From contig NZ_JOFH01000015.1 in the NCBI RefSeq assembly GCF_000721235.1, positions 124,001 to 188,000 of the forward strand: a stretch of DNA of 64,000 bases. Direction: 5' to 3'. Origin of the DNA: Streptomyces olivaceus. Lineage in GTDB: Bacteria > Actinomycetota > Actinomycetes > Streptomycetales > Streptomycetaceae. Shown here piece after piece: positions 10,053-17,969 of this stretch. A model generated the notes under the pieces. It saw only the letters and a program-made list of their open reading frames with translations. It had not been told where the DNA came from and ran no database searches. Position 1 is the stretch's first letter, and each line of letters opens with the position of its first letter. The translations under genes and the position numbers were made by a program.

Positions 10053-11558
10053 ATGAGTCCCGACGTAGACCTCACCGCCCCGGCGCCCGGCCCGCATCCC
10101 CTCCGCAACGGATTCCTGCGGCTGGACCAGCGGGCGTTCGAGGCCGTCGCCGCGCGCACCTGGCCCGGTGCCGACCCGCTGCTGCCCCGGCTGAGCCGCG
10201 GCGCCAACCACGGGGTGCTCTGGTTCGCGGTGGGCGCCGCCCTGGCCGCCTCCCGTACGCCGCGGGCGCGGCGCGCCGCCGCCCGGGGCCTGGCCTCGCT
10301 GGGCCTGGCCTCCTTGACGATCAACACCCTCGGCAAGCGCTCGGTCCGCCGGCCGCGTCCGGTGCTCGACCCGGTGCCGCTGGTCCGGCAGCTGAAGCGG
10401 CAGCCGATCACGACGTCCTTCCCGTCGGGGCACGCCGCGTCGGCCGCCGCCTTCGCGACCGGCGTCGCGCTGGAGTCCCCGGCGTGGGGTGCGGCGGTGG
10501 CTCCGGTCGCCGCCGCGGTCGTCCTGTCCCGGGTGTACACCGGCGTCCACTTCCCGAGCGACGTGCTGGCCGGTGCGGCGCTCGGGGTGGGCGCCGCGTT
10601 CGCGGTGCGGGGCATGGTGCCGACGCGCGCCCAGCACGTCCCGCCGGCCCGGCCGCGCACCGAGGTGCCGGCGCTGCCCGGCGGCGAGGGCCTGGTCATG
10701 GTCGCCAACATCGGCTCGGGCACCTCGGACCGGGTGCGGGCGCTGTGCGACGCGCTGCCCGACGCGGAGGTGGTGGAGTGCGAACCGGCGGACGTCCGAG
10801 CCGAGTTGGAGAAGGCCGCGGGCCATGCCCGGGTGCTCGGTGTGTGCGGCGGCGACGGCACGGTCAACGCGGCGGCCGAGGTCGCGCTCCGGCACGGGCT
10901 GCCGCTCGCCGTGCTGCCCGGCGGCACCCTCAACCACTTCGCCTACGACCTGGGCGTGGAGGACGTGCGGGACCTGTGCGGGGCGCTGGAGCGGGGCGAG
11001 GGGGTGCGGGTGGACGTCGGCCGGTTCGCGTCCGGCGGTCAGCGCGGCATCTTCCTGAACACCTTCAGCCTCGGCGTGTATCCGGAGCTGGTCCACGAGC
11101 GCGAGCGCTTCTCGTCCCGGATCGGCGGCTGGCCGGCCGGGGTGGTGGCGGCCGTGCGGGTGCTGCGCGCCGACCGGCACCCGCTGGAGGCGGAGGTGCG
11201 CGGCCGCAGGCGCCCGCTGTGGATGCTGTTCGCGGGCAACGGCACGTACCACCGCCGGGGTATCGCCTCGGGCCGCCGACTGGACCTCGCGGACGGGCAG
11301 TTGGACGTACGGGTGGTGCACGGCGGGCGCCGGCCCGCGCTGCGGCTGCTCTCCGCCGCCCTCGCCGGGCCGCTGACCCGCTCGCCCGCCCACGCGGCGG
11401 TGCAGGTGCCGCGGCTGCGCCTGTCGGGCGTGGCTCCGGGGACGCTGATGGCCTTCGACGGCGAGCTGACCGAGACGGAGGGCGAGCTGGTCCTGGAGAA
11501 GCTGCCCGAGGCGCTCACGGTCTACCGGCCCCTGCCGGGCGAGGGCCTGCTCTCCTGA
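10053..11558 (+). CDS. PAP2 phosphatase - diacylglycerol kinase fusion
   Basis: 501 aa fusing two lipid-phosphate enzymes. Residues about 45-190 form a membrane PAP2 domain with all three signature blocks: KRSVRRPRP (95-103), PSGH (124-127) and SRVYTGVHFPSD (159-170), giving catalytic His127 and His166 and Asp170. Residues about 212-500 form a DAGK/sphingosine-kinase catalytic domain with GGDGTVN (266-272) and PGGTLNHFA (289-297). The first domain removes phosphate from a lipid phosphate or pyrophosphate; the second phosphorylates a lipid hydroxyl. Such fusions occur in actinobacteria. The lipid substrate is unknown. Confidence 0.88.
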   Translation: MSPDVDLTAPAPGPHPLRNGFLRLDQRAFEAVAARTWPGADPLLPRLSRGANHGVLWFAVGAALAASRTPRARRAAARGLASLGLASLTINTLGKRSVRRPRPVLDPVPLVRQLKRQPITTSFPSGHAASAAAFATGVALESPAWGAAVAPVAAAVVLSRVYTGVHFPSDVLAGAALGVGAAFAVRGMVPTRAQHVPPARPRTEVPALPGGEGLVMVANIGSGTSDRVRALCDALPDAEVVECEPADVRAELEKAAGHARVLGVCGGDGTVNAAAEVALRHGLPLAVLPGGTLNHFAYDLGVEDVRDLCGALERGEGVRVDVGRFASGGQRGIFLNTFSLGVYPELVHERERFSSRIGGWPAGVVAAVRVLRADRHPLEAEVRGRRRPLWMLFAGNGTYHRRGIASGRRLDLADGQLDVRVVHGGRRPALRLLSAALAGPLTRSPAHAAVQVPRLRLSGVAPGTLMAFDGELTETEGELVLEKLPEALTVYRPLPGEGLLS

Positions 11559-11702
11559 GCCCTGCGACTCTCCTGGGTCCCGCCACTCTCCTGGGCCCAG
11601 CCTGACACTACCGTCCACCATTCGAAACGCGCGTCTCACCATGCGTCGGGCGGCGTACGGTGGCCGGAGTGTCGGGAGAGCGACTGGGAGAAGTGATCCG
11701 CC

Positions 11703-12521
11703 ATGCCGGAGAAGCCGCAGGAGACCGCCGTCTACACGCACGGGCACCACGAGTCCGTGCTCCGCTCGCACACCTGGCGCACCGCCGCCAACTCCGCCGC
11801 GTACCTGCTCGCCTCCCTGCGGCCGCACATGAGGATCCTGGACGTCGGCTGCGGGCCCGGCACCATCACCGCGGACCTGGCGGAGCTGGTGCCGGACGGC
11901 CGGGTCACCGGCGTGGACCGGGCGCCGGAGATCGTGGCGCGGGCCCGGGCGACGGCCGCCGAACGCGGCCTGGGCAACACCGACTTCGCGGTCGCCGACG
12001 TACACGCGCTGGACTACCCGGACGACACGTTCTGTGTGGTCCACGCCCACCAGCTGCTCCAGCACGTGGGCGACCCGGTCGGTGCGCTGCGCGAGATGCG
12101 GCGGGTCACGCGGCCGGGCGGGATCGTCGCCGTCCGCGACTCCGACTACGGGGCGATGACCTGGTACCCCGCCTCCGCGGGCATGGACGACTGGCTGGAC
12201 CTCTACCACCGGGTGGCCCGCGCCAACGGCGGTGAGCCGGACGCCGGGCGGCGGCTGAAGGCGTGGGCGCTGGAAGCGGGCTTCACGGACGTCACCGCGA
12301 CCTCCGCGACGTGGACCTTCGCCACCCCGGCGGAACGGGAGTGGTGGAGCGGCCTGTGGGCGGACCGCACGCTGGCCTCGGCGTACGCGGAGCGCGCCAC
12401 CGGGGGCGGTCACGCCACCGCGGAAGAGCTGCGGGCGGTATCGGCCGCCTGGCGGGAGTGGGGACAGCAGCCGGAAGGCTGGTTCGGCGTCCTGCACGGA
12501 GAGATCCTGTGCCGGAAGTGA
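11703..12521 (+). CDS. class I SAM-dependent methyltransferase (UbiE-like)
   Basis: 272 aa. Motif I is ILDVGCGPGTITADLA (about residues 45-60), motif II is GRVTGVDRAPEIV, and the post-II region reads DVHALDYPDDTFCVVHAHQLLQHV, the arrangement of Methyltransf_11/UbiE proteins. The C-terminal part (about 170-272) is an all-helical cap. The substrate is unknown. GGGAGAAGTG precedes ATG 11703. It is convergent with gvpK, with a shared hairpin after the stop. Confidence 0.85.
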   Translation: MPEKPQETAVYTHGHHESVLRSHTWRTAANSAAYLLASLRPHMRILDVGCGPGTITADLAELVPDGRVTGVDRAPEIVARARATAAERGLGNTDFAVADVHALDYPDDTFCVVHAHQLLQHVGDPVGALREMRRVTRPGGIVAVRDSDYGAMTWYPASAGMDDWLDLYHRVARANGGEPDAGRRLKAWALEAGFTDVTATSATWTFATPAEREWWSGLWADRTLASAYAERATGGGHATAEELRAVSAAWREWGQQPEGWFGVLHGEILCRK

Positions 12522-12534
12522 GCCGCTTCCGCCG

Positions 12535-12574
12535 GCTGCTGCCCCGGAAGTGATCTCACTCCCGGGGCAGCAGC
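12535..12574. terminator. bidirectional terminator between methyltransferase and gvpK
   Basis: GCTGCTGCCCCGG (12535-12547) is the exact reverse complement of CCGGGGCAGCAGC (12562-12574). The stop codon of gvpK lies in the 14-nt loop, so the stem overlaps its last codons. It can serve both convergent transcripts. Confidence 0.8.
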
Positions 12575-12849
12575 GGTCCCAGCGGCCCGAGATCCAGGTT
12601 CAGGTCCTCGGGCCGCAGTCCGTAGCGGTCGCGCAGCTCGGTCATGCGGTCGTCCAGGAGCATCAGGGTGAGCCCGATGCGCTCCTCCTGCTCCTCGCTC
12701 AGGTCACCCTCGTCGACACGGCGCAGTGCCTGGCGCTCCATGAGCTGGCGCAGCAGCTCTACGACGGTCAGTACCAGCTTGATCAGGTCGCGCTCGACCG
12801 TGTCGGGTTCGAGGTCGAGGCGCTTGCGGGGCTCCTGCTGTTCACTCAC
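12556..12849 (-). CDS. gvpK: gas vesicle protein GvpK
   Basis: 97 aa. It matches the GvpK family: DTVERDLIKLVLTVVELLRQ (about residues 16-35), LMERQALRRVDEGDLSEEQEE, then GLTLMLLDDRMTELRDRYGL. GvpK is a small helical accessory protein needed for gas-vesicle assembly. The start is GTG 12849, one base after the gvpS stop. It is the last gene of the gvpOAFGYZJLSK operon and is followed at once by a strong hairpin. Confidence 0.92.
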   Translation of the reverse strand: MSEQQEPRKRLDLEPDTVERDLIKLVLTVVELLRQLMERQALRRVDEGDLSEEQEERIGLTLMLLDDRMTELRDRYGLRPEDLNLDLGPLGPLLPRE

Positions 12850-12850
12850 G

Positions 12851-13033
12851 TCAGTCCTCGAACGGTGACGGTACGTTGCGGTTGACCGAGCTGATCATGG
12901 CGTTCAGGTCGATCCGGACGAGGTCGACGTCCGCGATGCGCAGCGTGAGATCGCCGGTGATGACGACACCGGTGGCCAACAGCCGGTCGAGGAGGTCGAC
13001 GAGCGAGATCTCACGGCGTTCCACGACGGTCAC
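12851..13033 (-). CDS. gvpS: gas vesicle protein GvpS (GvpA/GvpJ-like)
   Basis: 60 aa. It is a minimal GvpA-fold protein: SLVDLLDRLLATGVVITGDL (helix-turn) then LRIADVDLVRIDLNAMISSV (beta strands). It is shorter than GvpA and lacks the second helix seen there, so it is more likely a minor or nucleating component than the bulk shell protein. The GTG start at 13033 overlaps the gvpL stop by GTGA. A longer reading upstream lies antisense-like in low-complexity sequence and has no support. Confidence 0.88.
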   Translation of the reverse strand: MTVVERREISLVDLLDRLLATGVVITGDLTLRIADVDLVRIDLNAMISSVNRNVPSPFED

Positions 13034-13842
13034 GGCGCCTCCCCCGGGTTCTTGTCCTTTACATCCTCTTCTCCGGCGTCCTCTTCTCCGGCGAAGGAGT
13101 AGGCAGCCCAGGGACCGGTGAGTTCCACACGGATTCCCGGGGTGTCGTCCTTCGCACGACGGTCCACACTTTCGACGAACTCCTCGGAGACGTCGCGGTG
13201 CACCAGATAAGCGGCGTTGAGCACGTTCCGCCCGGCGGCCCCGGAGAGCCGGGGGTCCTGCGGGGCATGGAGCCGGGCGTCCTCGGCCGTGTCGGACAGC
13301 GACCGGTGCAGGCCCGTCGCGAACTCCTCGGCCCGGGTCCACAGGTCGTCCTTGGCGCGGGACTGCTGACGCCGCTGCCGCAGGTAGTCCCGGCCGGAGG
13401 CGGGCTTCGGCCCGGGCGCCGCCGGTGCCGCGGCCGGCTCGGGCTCCGCCTCTACGTGGACCTTCACTCCCCACTCCACGCACCCGTCCAGGCGGTCGAG
13501 GGTGCGCCCGAAGGCGGCTTCACGCTCCTCCAGCATGACGCGTACGCCGCTGTCGTCCCGGAAGACGGTGGCCAGCCGCAGCGGCAGCGGAGTGATGACG
13601 GCGGTGAGCGCGTCGACGACCTGCTGGTGGGCACGGGCGGTGCCGGTCAGCCAGTCCAGGTCCTCCAGGTGGCCGCGCAGCGCCTGCTCGCTGAAGTCCG
13701 CCTCGGGCACGTGGCTGACGACGGCGACCAGGTCGCCGTGGGGCAGCAGCCGGGGCGGGTCGCCCGACACCCCGGTCAGCTGGGCCTGGAGGGGTGCCTC
13801 GAAGGGGCGGCAGACGGCGTAGACGTAGCGCAGCGTGGTCAC
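13030..13842 (-). CDS. gvpL: gas vesicle protein GvpL (GvpL/GvpF family)
   Basis: 270 aa. It opens with the family signature RYVYAVCRPF and has GDLVAVVSHVPEADFSE, then PLPLRLATVFRDDSGVRVML, both conserved in GvpL/F. The middle (about 135-160) is a Pro/Ala spacer, and the C-terminal domain contains NVLNAAYLVHRDVSEEFVESV. GvpL and GvpF are accessory or minor shell proteins that bind GvpA and other Gvp proteins. The GTG start at 13842 overlaps the gvpJ stop by GTGA. The last 15 residues are strongly acidic. Confidence 0.9.
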   Translation of the reverse strand: MTTLRYVYAVCRPFEAPLQAQLTGVSGDPPRLLPHGDLVAVVSHVPEADFSEQALRGHLEDLDWLTGTARAHQQVVDALTAVITPLPLRLATVFRDDSGVRVMLEEREAAFGRTLDRLDGCVEWGVKVHVEAEPEPAAAPAAPGPKPASGRDYLRQRRQQSRAKDDLWTRAEEFATGLHRSLSDTAEDARLHAPQDPRLSGAAGRNVLNAAYLVHRDVSEEFVESVDRRAKDDTPGIRVELTGPWAAYSFAGEEDAGEEDVKDKNPGEAP

Positions 13843-14165
13843 GGCGCCTCCCTCGGTACTCGGCCCGGATCCAGCTCACGCAAGCGTTCGCGCAACTCGG
13901 CGTTCTCCCGGGTCAGTTCGTCCTGCCGGGCGCGGGAGGACAGCGCGGGGTCGCTCTCCCACCAGTCGATGCCCATCTCCTTGGCCTTGTCGACGGAGGC
14001 GACCACGAGCCGCAGCTTGATGGTCAGCAACTCGATGTCGAGCAGGTTGATCCGGATGTCGCCGGCGATGACGACACCTTTGTCGAGCACCCGCTCCAGG
14101 ATGTCGGCGAGATTGGCGCTCTGTCCCTGGCCGTAGGGATCGGGCAGCCGGCTGGGTGTGGTCAT
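13839..14165 (-). CDS. gvpJ: gas vesicle protein GvpJ
   Basis: 108 aa. The GvpA-like core occupies residues about 17-70 (LADILERVLDKGVVIAGDIR, then LLDIELLTIKLRLVVASVDK), followed by WWESDPAL and a charged helix ending LRERLRELD, which together mark GvpJ rather than GvpA. GvpJ is a minor shell component thought to form vesicle tips. The start overlaps the gvpZ stop by four bases, indicating translational coupling. Confidence 0.9.
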   Translation of the reverse strand: MTTPSRLPDPYGQGQSANLADILERVLDKGVVIAGDIRINLLDIELLTIKLRLVVASVDKAKEMGIDWWESDPALSSRARQDELTRENAELRERLRELDPGRVPREAP

Positions 14166-15301
14166 CGGCGACTCCCGCTGTCGGCGTCCTCGTACTCCTC
14201 ACGGGACGCGTCCTCGTACTCGGCGGCCTCGCCCTCGTACTGGTCCTCCGGCTCCTCCTCGTACTCGGGCTCCTCTTCCTCCTCGTCGTACTCCCCCTCG
14301 GGTTCCTCCTCGTCGTACTCGCCCTCGGGCTCCTCGTCGTCGTACTCGGAGTCCGCCTCACCCTCGGGCGCCTGCTCCTGGTCCTGGTCCTCCTGGCCCT
14401 GGCCCTCCTGCTGCTCCTCCTCTTCCTCCGCGACGTCCTCGTGGCTGCGGACGACCTCGCCGTCGCGGATCTCGCCGCGCCAGCCGTCGTCGGCCTCGCC
14501 CTTGAAGGTGATGTGGCGGACGTAGTTCTTGAGGTCGAGGCGGGCCCGGCGGCCCTGGGCGCGCCAGATGTTGCCGGTCTTCTCGAACAGGCCCTTGGGG
14601 TAGTACTCGATGACCAGGACCACGCGGGTCAGGTTGTCGGCGAGCTCGTGGAAGCTGACGACACCCTTCGTCGTGCCCTTGGCGCCCTCCGACGTCCAGG
14701 AGATCCGGTCGTCCGGCACCTGCTCGGTGGTCTTCGCCTTCCAGCTGCGGTTGGACCAGAAGACCTTCAGCTGCCAGTCCGAGGACGTGTCGTCGCCGCG
14801 GTTCGCGCTCTTGACGCCCTTGGCGAAGGTGCTGAAGTCCTGGTACTGCGTCCACTGGTCGTAGGCGGTGCGCACCGGTACGCCGACGTCGACGTACTCG
14901 ATGATGACCGTCGGCTTCTGACCGCCGCCGCCCTTCTTCCTGCCCCGGCCGCCGCCGGTGAGGTTCTTGAAAGCGCCGACCACGTTGTCCTTCACCTTGC
15001 CTGCGCCGACCTCGAAGGCGGCCCGCACCGGGCTCTTGCCCTCGGCGAGCTTGCGTCCGCCGTCGAGGGCGAGCTTGGCGAATCCGGGGCTGTTGCCCTC
15101 GGCGATGTCGTTGAGCTTGCCGGTGGTCTCACCGAGCTTCGTGCCGACGCCGGTCAGCAGCCGGGTGGCCTGGGCCGCGAGGTAGTCCTGCACCTCCGAC
15201 TTGAGCCGGTCGGCCGCCTCGCTCTGCGCCACGTCGGCCAGCGGGTTCTTCTTGGCGGCCCTGCCTGCCGTGGAGGCCGCGGAACCGAGTGCGTCGCTCA
15301 T
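14162..15301 (-). CDS. gvpZ: GvpZ: SRPBCC-domain gas-vesicle-cluster protein with acidic tail
   Basis: 379 aa in three parts. Residues about 1-125 are Ala/Gly/Lys-rich helices (ending GGGRGRKKGGGG). Residues about 128-275 form an SRPBCC (polyketide-cyclase/START-like) domain, from TVIIEYVDVGVPVRTAYDQW to ARLDLKNYVRHITFKGEADD, with the usual lipid-transfer-fold pattern. Residues about 285-379 are an almost uninterrupted Glu/Asp/Tyr tail with repeats of the PEGEYDEE type. SRPBCC proteins often bind hydrophobic ligands. In Streptomyces gvp clusters this gene is called gvpZ; its role is unknown. It overlaps gvpY and gvpJ by four bases each. Confidence 0.82.
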   Translation of the reverse strand: MSDALGSAASTAGRAAKKNPLADVAQSEAADRLKSEVQDYLAAQATRLLTGVGTKLGETTGKLNDIAEGNSPGFAKLALDGGRKLAEGKSPVRAAFEVGAGKVKDNVVGAFKNLTGGGRGRKKGGGGQKPTVIIEYVDVGVPVRTAYDQWTQYQDFSTFAKGVKSANRGDDTSSDWQLKVFWSNRSWKAKTTEQVPDDRISWTSEGAKGTTKGVVSFHELADNLTRVVLVIEYYPKGLFEKTGNIWRAQGRRARLDLKNYVRHITFKGEADDGWRGEIRDGEVVRSHEDVAEEEEEQQEGQGQEDQDQEQAPEGEADSEYDDEEPEGEYDEEEPEGEYDEEEEEPEYEEEPEDQYEGEAAEYEDASREEYEDADSGSRR

Positions 15302-15999
15302 CGCTCACCACCGCCCTTCGACTGCCGGGTGCCGGCCCCTCGGGCGGCACTCCTCGCCCCGGCCGTCTTCTTGCCGGTCGCCTTCTTGGCGGGCTGGGCC
15401 CGCTTCACCGCGGCCTTCTTGGCGGGGGCCTTGGCAGCGGTCTTCCTCGCCGGCGCCTTCTTCGCAGGGGCCTTCTTGGCCGCCTTGCGCGCGGCAGGCG
15501 CGGTCTTCCCCGCGGGCCGCCGTCCGTCCCGCTCCCGCCCGGCGCGCCCGTCCGGCTCGTCGTCCGCGTCCCGCCCGTCGCGTTCGTCCCGCTCATCCCG
15601 CTCGTCGTCCTGCTCCGCGTACTCCTCCGGGTCCTCCGAGTCCCCGGAGTCGCGGGAGCCGACGCCCGGTGCCTTCGGGACCGCGCCCGAGAGCTGGTCG
15701 CGCACCTCGGCGGTGCGGCCGTGCAGCCGGTCGGCGAGCGCGCCTATCTGCCGCTCGACCATGGCGCCCGAGGCGGCCTTGCCGACCCCCCTCAGGTCCG
15801 TCCGCAACTGGTCGCCGATCTCCTTGAACTGCGGGTTGTTCTGCAGCTGTCCGGAGACCAGCTCGGCGATGCCCTTCGGGGTCAGGTTCAGCTTCTTCCC
15901 GGCCACCATCGTGCCCACGGCAACGGCGAGTTTCAGCTTCCTCGTGCGCCCCAACAGGTATCCGGCCCCTACCGCGAGGCCCATTCCGACTCGGTTCAT
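15298..15999 (-). CDS. gvpY: GvpY: gas-vesicle-cluster protein with histone-like basic tail
   Basis: 233 aa. The N-terminus (about 1-25, GMGLAVGAGYLLGRTRKLKLA) is hydrophobic enough for membrane or shell contact. About 30-100 is a soluble helical domain with TPKGIAELVSGQLQNNPQFK. Residues about 115-150 are acidic (DE/R repeats), and the last 80 residues are Lys/Ala/Pro-rich with KKAPAKKAPARK-type repeats like histone H1 tails. Known only from actinobacterial gvp clusters. It overlaps gvpG by ATGA. The basic tail is the opposite in charge to the acidic tail of its neighbour GvpZ. Confidence 0.8.
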   Translation of the reverse strand: MNRVGMGLAVGAGYLLGRTRKLKLAVAVGTMVAGKKLNLTPKGIAELVSGQLQNNPQFKEIGDQLRTDLRGVGKAASGAMVERQIGALADRLHGRTAEVRDQLSGAVPKAPGVGSRDSGDSEDPEEYAEQDDERDERDERDGRDADDEPDGRAGRERDGRRPAGKTAPAARKAAKKAPAKKAPARKTAAKAPAKKAAVKRAQPAKKATGKKTAGARSAARGAGTRQSKGGGER

Positions 16000-16259
16000 G
16001 GTGCCGTACCGTTGCCCAATCCCGCGCTCGTGCGCGAAGCGATCTCCAGCCGGTCCAGCAGCGCGTCCTCCTGCCGGTCGAACTCTTCCTCGGTGATCTC
16101 TCCGGCCTCCAACTGCTCTTCAAGCCGGGCCAGTTCGGCCCGTATCGTGGCCGGGTCGTAGTAGATCCGCTCGGCCTCCCGCAACACCTGTCTGACGGCC
16201 CAGCCGCTGCCGCGCACCGGTGCGAGCGGCAGCAGCAGGACTTCCGAGATCAGTCCCAT
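15996..16259 (-). CDS. gvpG: gas vesicle protein GvpG
   Basis: 87 aa. It matches GvpG: the N-terminus MGLISEVLLLPLAPVRGSGW is followed by the coiled-coil RAELARLEEQLEAGEITEEE and FDRQEDALLDRLE, the short SHOCT-like end of the family. It is an accessory protein for vesicle assembly. The ATG at 16259 lies 4 nt after the gvpF stop. The frame remains open upstream but only within gvpF. Confidence 0.9.
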   Translation of the reverse strand: MGLISEVLLLPLAPVRGSGWAVRQVLREAERIYYDPATIRAELARLEEQLEAGEITEEEFDRQEDALLDRLEIASRTSAGLGNGTAP

Positions 16260-16263
16260 GTCG

Positions 16264-17037
16264 TCACCCCGCTCCCGCGTCCACGCCGCCGGCCGCGGTG
16301 CCCGCGGGCTCGGCCGGGCCGGGCTCAACGAAGCTGTAGGGCGGCAGCGGCCCGTTCACCCGCACGTCCAGGTGGGCCAGCCGCCCGCGGGCCTGCTCCA
16401 CGGCCGCCAGGAACCGTTCGGCCGACTCCCGCTTCACCAGGAACGACACGTTGGCCAGCCAGCCGGTGGACTCGGGGCCCACGCTCACGGCGTCGGCCTC
16501 CGCCTCCAGGGCGCGCTCCAGCTCGGTGGCGTCCTCGGCCTCCTTGCCCTTGACGGCGGCGGCGACCAGTTCGCCGAGCTGGATCTTGTTCTCGTAGCTT
16601 CCGCCCCCCGCCTGCCGATTGGACTCGGCGAGGGCCCGGATCTCGGGGTTCTCGGCCATCACGTGATGCAGTACCGCCTCTTCGACGTGGGTGGCCTTGA
16701 TGTTGTACTCGACCCGGTCCTCCAGCGCCCCGAGGCGTTCCCGGTAGTGCTCGGCCCGCTCGGCCAGCACGCCGGTGACGGCCTTGTCGTCGGGGGCGAC
16801 GCTGCCGAAGCGCATGGGCAGCACGCAGCCCTGCGCGCCGATCTCGTTCAGCACGTTCTGGTGGGCGAGCAGTTCCCTGCGCTTGGGACGCAGCCCCTCG
16901 GGCCCGTCGCTGACGACCGCCGTGAGGGCGCCCTCCGTGAGCACCCGCAGCTCGCGGGGCGGGTCGCCGACTCCGCCGGTGCCCTCGGGGAGCGAGGGGT
17001 GCGTGGCGGCGGTGATGCCGTAGACGTACGTACTCAC
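16264..17037 (-). CDS. gvpF: gas vesicle protein GvpF (GvpL/GvpF family)
   Basis: 257 aa. The family opening STYVYGITAATHPSLPEGTG and the block GCVLPMRFGSVAPDDKAVTG are clear. The C-terminal half has NVSFLVKRESAERFLAAVEQ, the ferredoxin-like second domain. GvpF binds GvpA monomers in other systems and lines the inner vesicle surface. The GTG start at 17037 overlaps the gvpA stop by GTGA, coupling it to the main shell gene. It is a paralogue of GvpL in the same operon. Confidence 0.9.
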   Translation of the reverse strand: MSTYVYGITAATHPSLPEGTGGVGDPPRELRVLTEGALTAVVSDGPEGLRPKRRELLAHQNVLNEIGAQGCVLPMRFGSVAPDDKAVTGVLAERAEHYRERLGALEDRVEYNIKATHVEEAVLHHVMAENPEIRALAESNRQAGGGSYENKIQLGELVAAAVKGKEAEDATELERALEAEADAVSVGPESTGWLANVSFLVKRESAERFLAAVEQARGRLAHLDVRVNGPLPPYSFVEPGPAEPAGTAAGGVDAGAG

Positions 17038-17477
17038 TCCTGCTCCTCCTTCCGGCGCGAGGGCGCGGCCTTGCGGGCACGCGGACGCGACGACGTCTCG
17101 CGCTCGGGCTCGGAGCCGCCGTCGTCACGGGCCTGCTTGAACGCGTCGGAGATGGTCTCGGCGGCGCCTGACAGCGCCCCCTTGGACTTGCCCTTGGCGC
17201 CGGACTCGGTGATCGAACCGACCAGGTCGGGAAGGCCCGGGTCCTTGCGCGGCCCGGCCTCCAGGTCGAGCCGGTTGCACGCCTCGGCGAAGCGCAGATA
17301 CGTGTCCACGCTGGCGACGACGACGCGTACGTCGATCTTCAGGATCTCGATGCCGACCAGGGAGACACGTACGAAGGCGTCGATGACGAGCCCCCTGTCC
17401 AGGACGAGCTCAAGCACGTCGTAGAGGCCGCTGCTGCCGCCTCCGCCGCCGGTCTGCTGTGCCGGTACGACAGTCAT
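17034..17477 (-). CDS. gvpA: gas vesicle structural protein GvpA, with long C-terminal extension
   Basis: 147 aa. Residues about 17-72 form the canonical shell core: GLYDVLELVLDRGLVIDAFV, then LVGIEILKIDVRVVVASVDTY, with the helix-strand-strand-helix order of GvpA/B. The canonical protein is about 70 aa; here an additional 70 residues, Gly/Ser/Lys-rich then basic (RPRARKAAPSRRKEEQE), follow. GGAGG stands 12 nt before the ATG. It lies 76 nt downstream of gvpO. It is the main shell subunit if vesicles or vesicle-like shells are built. Confidence 0.92.
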   Translation of the reverse strand: MTVVPAQQTGGGGGSSGLYDVLELVLDRGLVIDAFVRVSLVGIEILKIDVRVVVASVDTYLRFAEACNRLDLEAGPRKDPGLPDLVGSITESGAKGKSKGALSGAAETISDAFKQARDDGGSEPERETSSRPRARKAAPSRRKEEQE

Positions 17478-17553
17478 GCCTGTGGTTCCTCCATCTGGTG
17501 TGTGGGTGTGGGTGCGTCCGGTGCGTCCGGGGCCGTGGGGGGCCTTTGGGGGG

Positions 17554-17910
17554 CTAGCGGCCGCCGCGCGCGTCGGCCCGGCCGCGCTCGTAGCGGCGCA
17601 CCCTCCGGTAGCCCGTGAGCTGCCCCTCGGCGTCCAGCTCCACCCGGTAGCTCGCCATCAGGCTCATGGTGTCGGGGACCCTCTCGAGTTCGAGGACCTC
17701 GACCTCCAGGGCCCAGCCGTCCTCCGTCTGCTCGAAGGACGACACGGACTCCGCGGTCATCCCGGTGAGCTCGGCGAGCTGGGCGCGGGCCTCGCGCAGC
17801 ACCTCCATCGGCTTGGGACGGCGCGACTCCGGTGATCTGTGTGATTCCTGTGACTTTCGCGAACTCTGTTGCGAGCCTTGTGAATTGGACGTGTTCTTCG
17901 TGTTCGACAT
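17554..17910 (-). CDS. gvpO: gas vesicle protein GvpO
   Basis: 118 aa. A polar, Ser/Gln-rich N-terminus (about 1-35) precedes the GvpO core: LREARAQLAELTGMTAESVS, then DGWALEVEVLELERVPDTMS and LMASYRVELDAEGQLTGYRR. The GvpO family is an accessory or regulatory component of gvp operons. ATG 17910 has GAGGTGG upstream. It is the first gene of the operon, so the promoter should lie in 17911-18032, where an inverted repeat is found. Confidence 0.9.
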   Translation of the reverse strand: MSNTKNTSNSQGSQQSSRKSQESHRSPESRRPKPMEVLREARAQLAELTGMTAESVSSFEQTEDGWALEVEVLELERVPDTMSLMASYRVELDAEGQLTGYRRVRRYERGRADARGGR

Positions 17911-17932
17911 GGCCACCTCGTCCCCCGGGTGG

Positions 17933-17969
17933 CCGCATGCGTGTTCGCCAAACCTCGTCCGGCATGCGG
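17933..17969. promoter_or_regulatory. inverted repeat upstream of gvpO
   Basis: CCGCATGC (17933-17940) and GCATGCGG (17962-17969) are perfect reverse complements 21 nt apart. They start 23 nt upstream of the gvpO start codon. They are candidate operator half-sites for a gvp regulator. I could not identify a convincing -35/-10 pair. Confidence 0.4.

Noticed and set aside
7218..12497. Minus-strand open frame of over 1,700 codons
   Set aside because: It crosses several real genes on both strands and shows no domain; it is an artefact of GC content.
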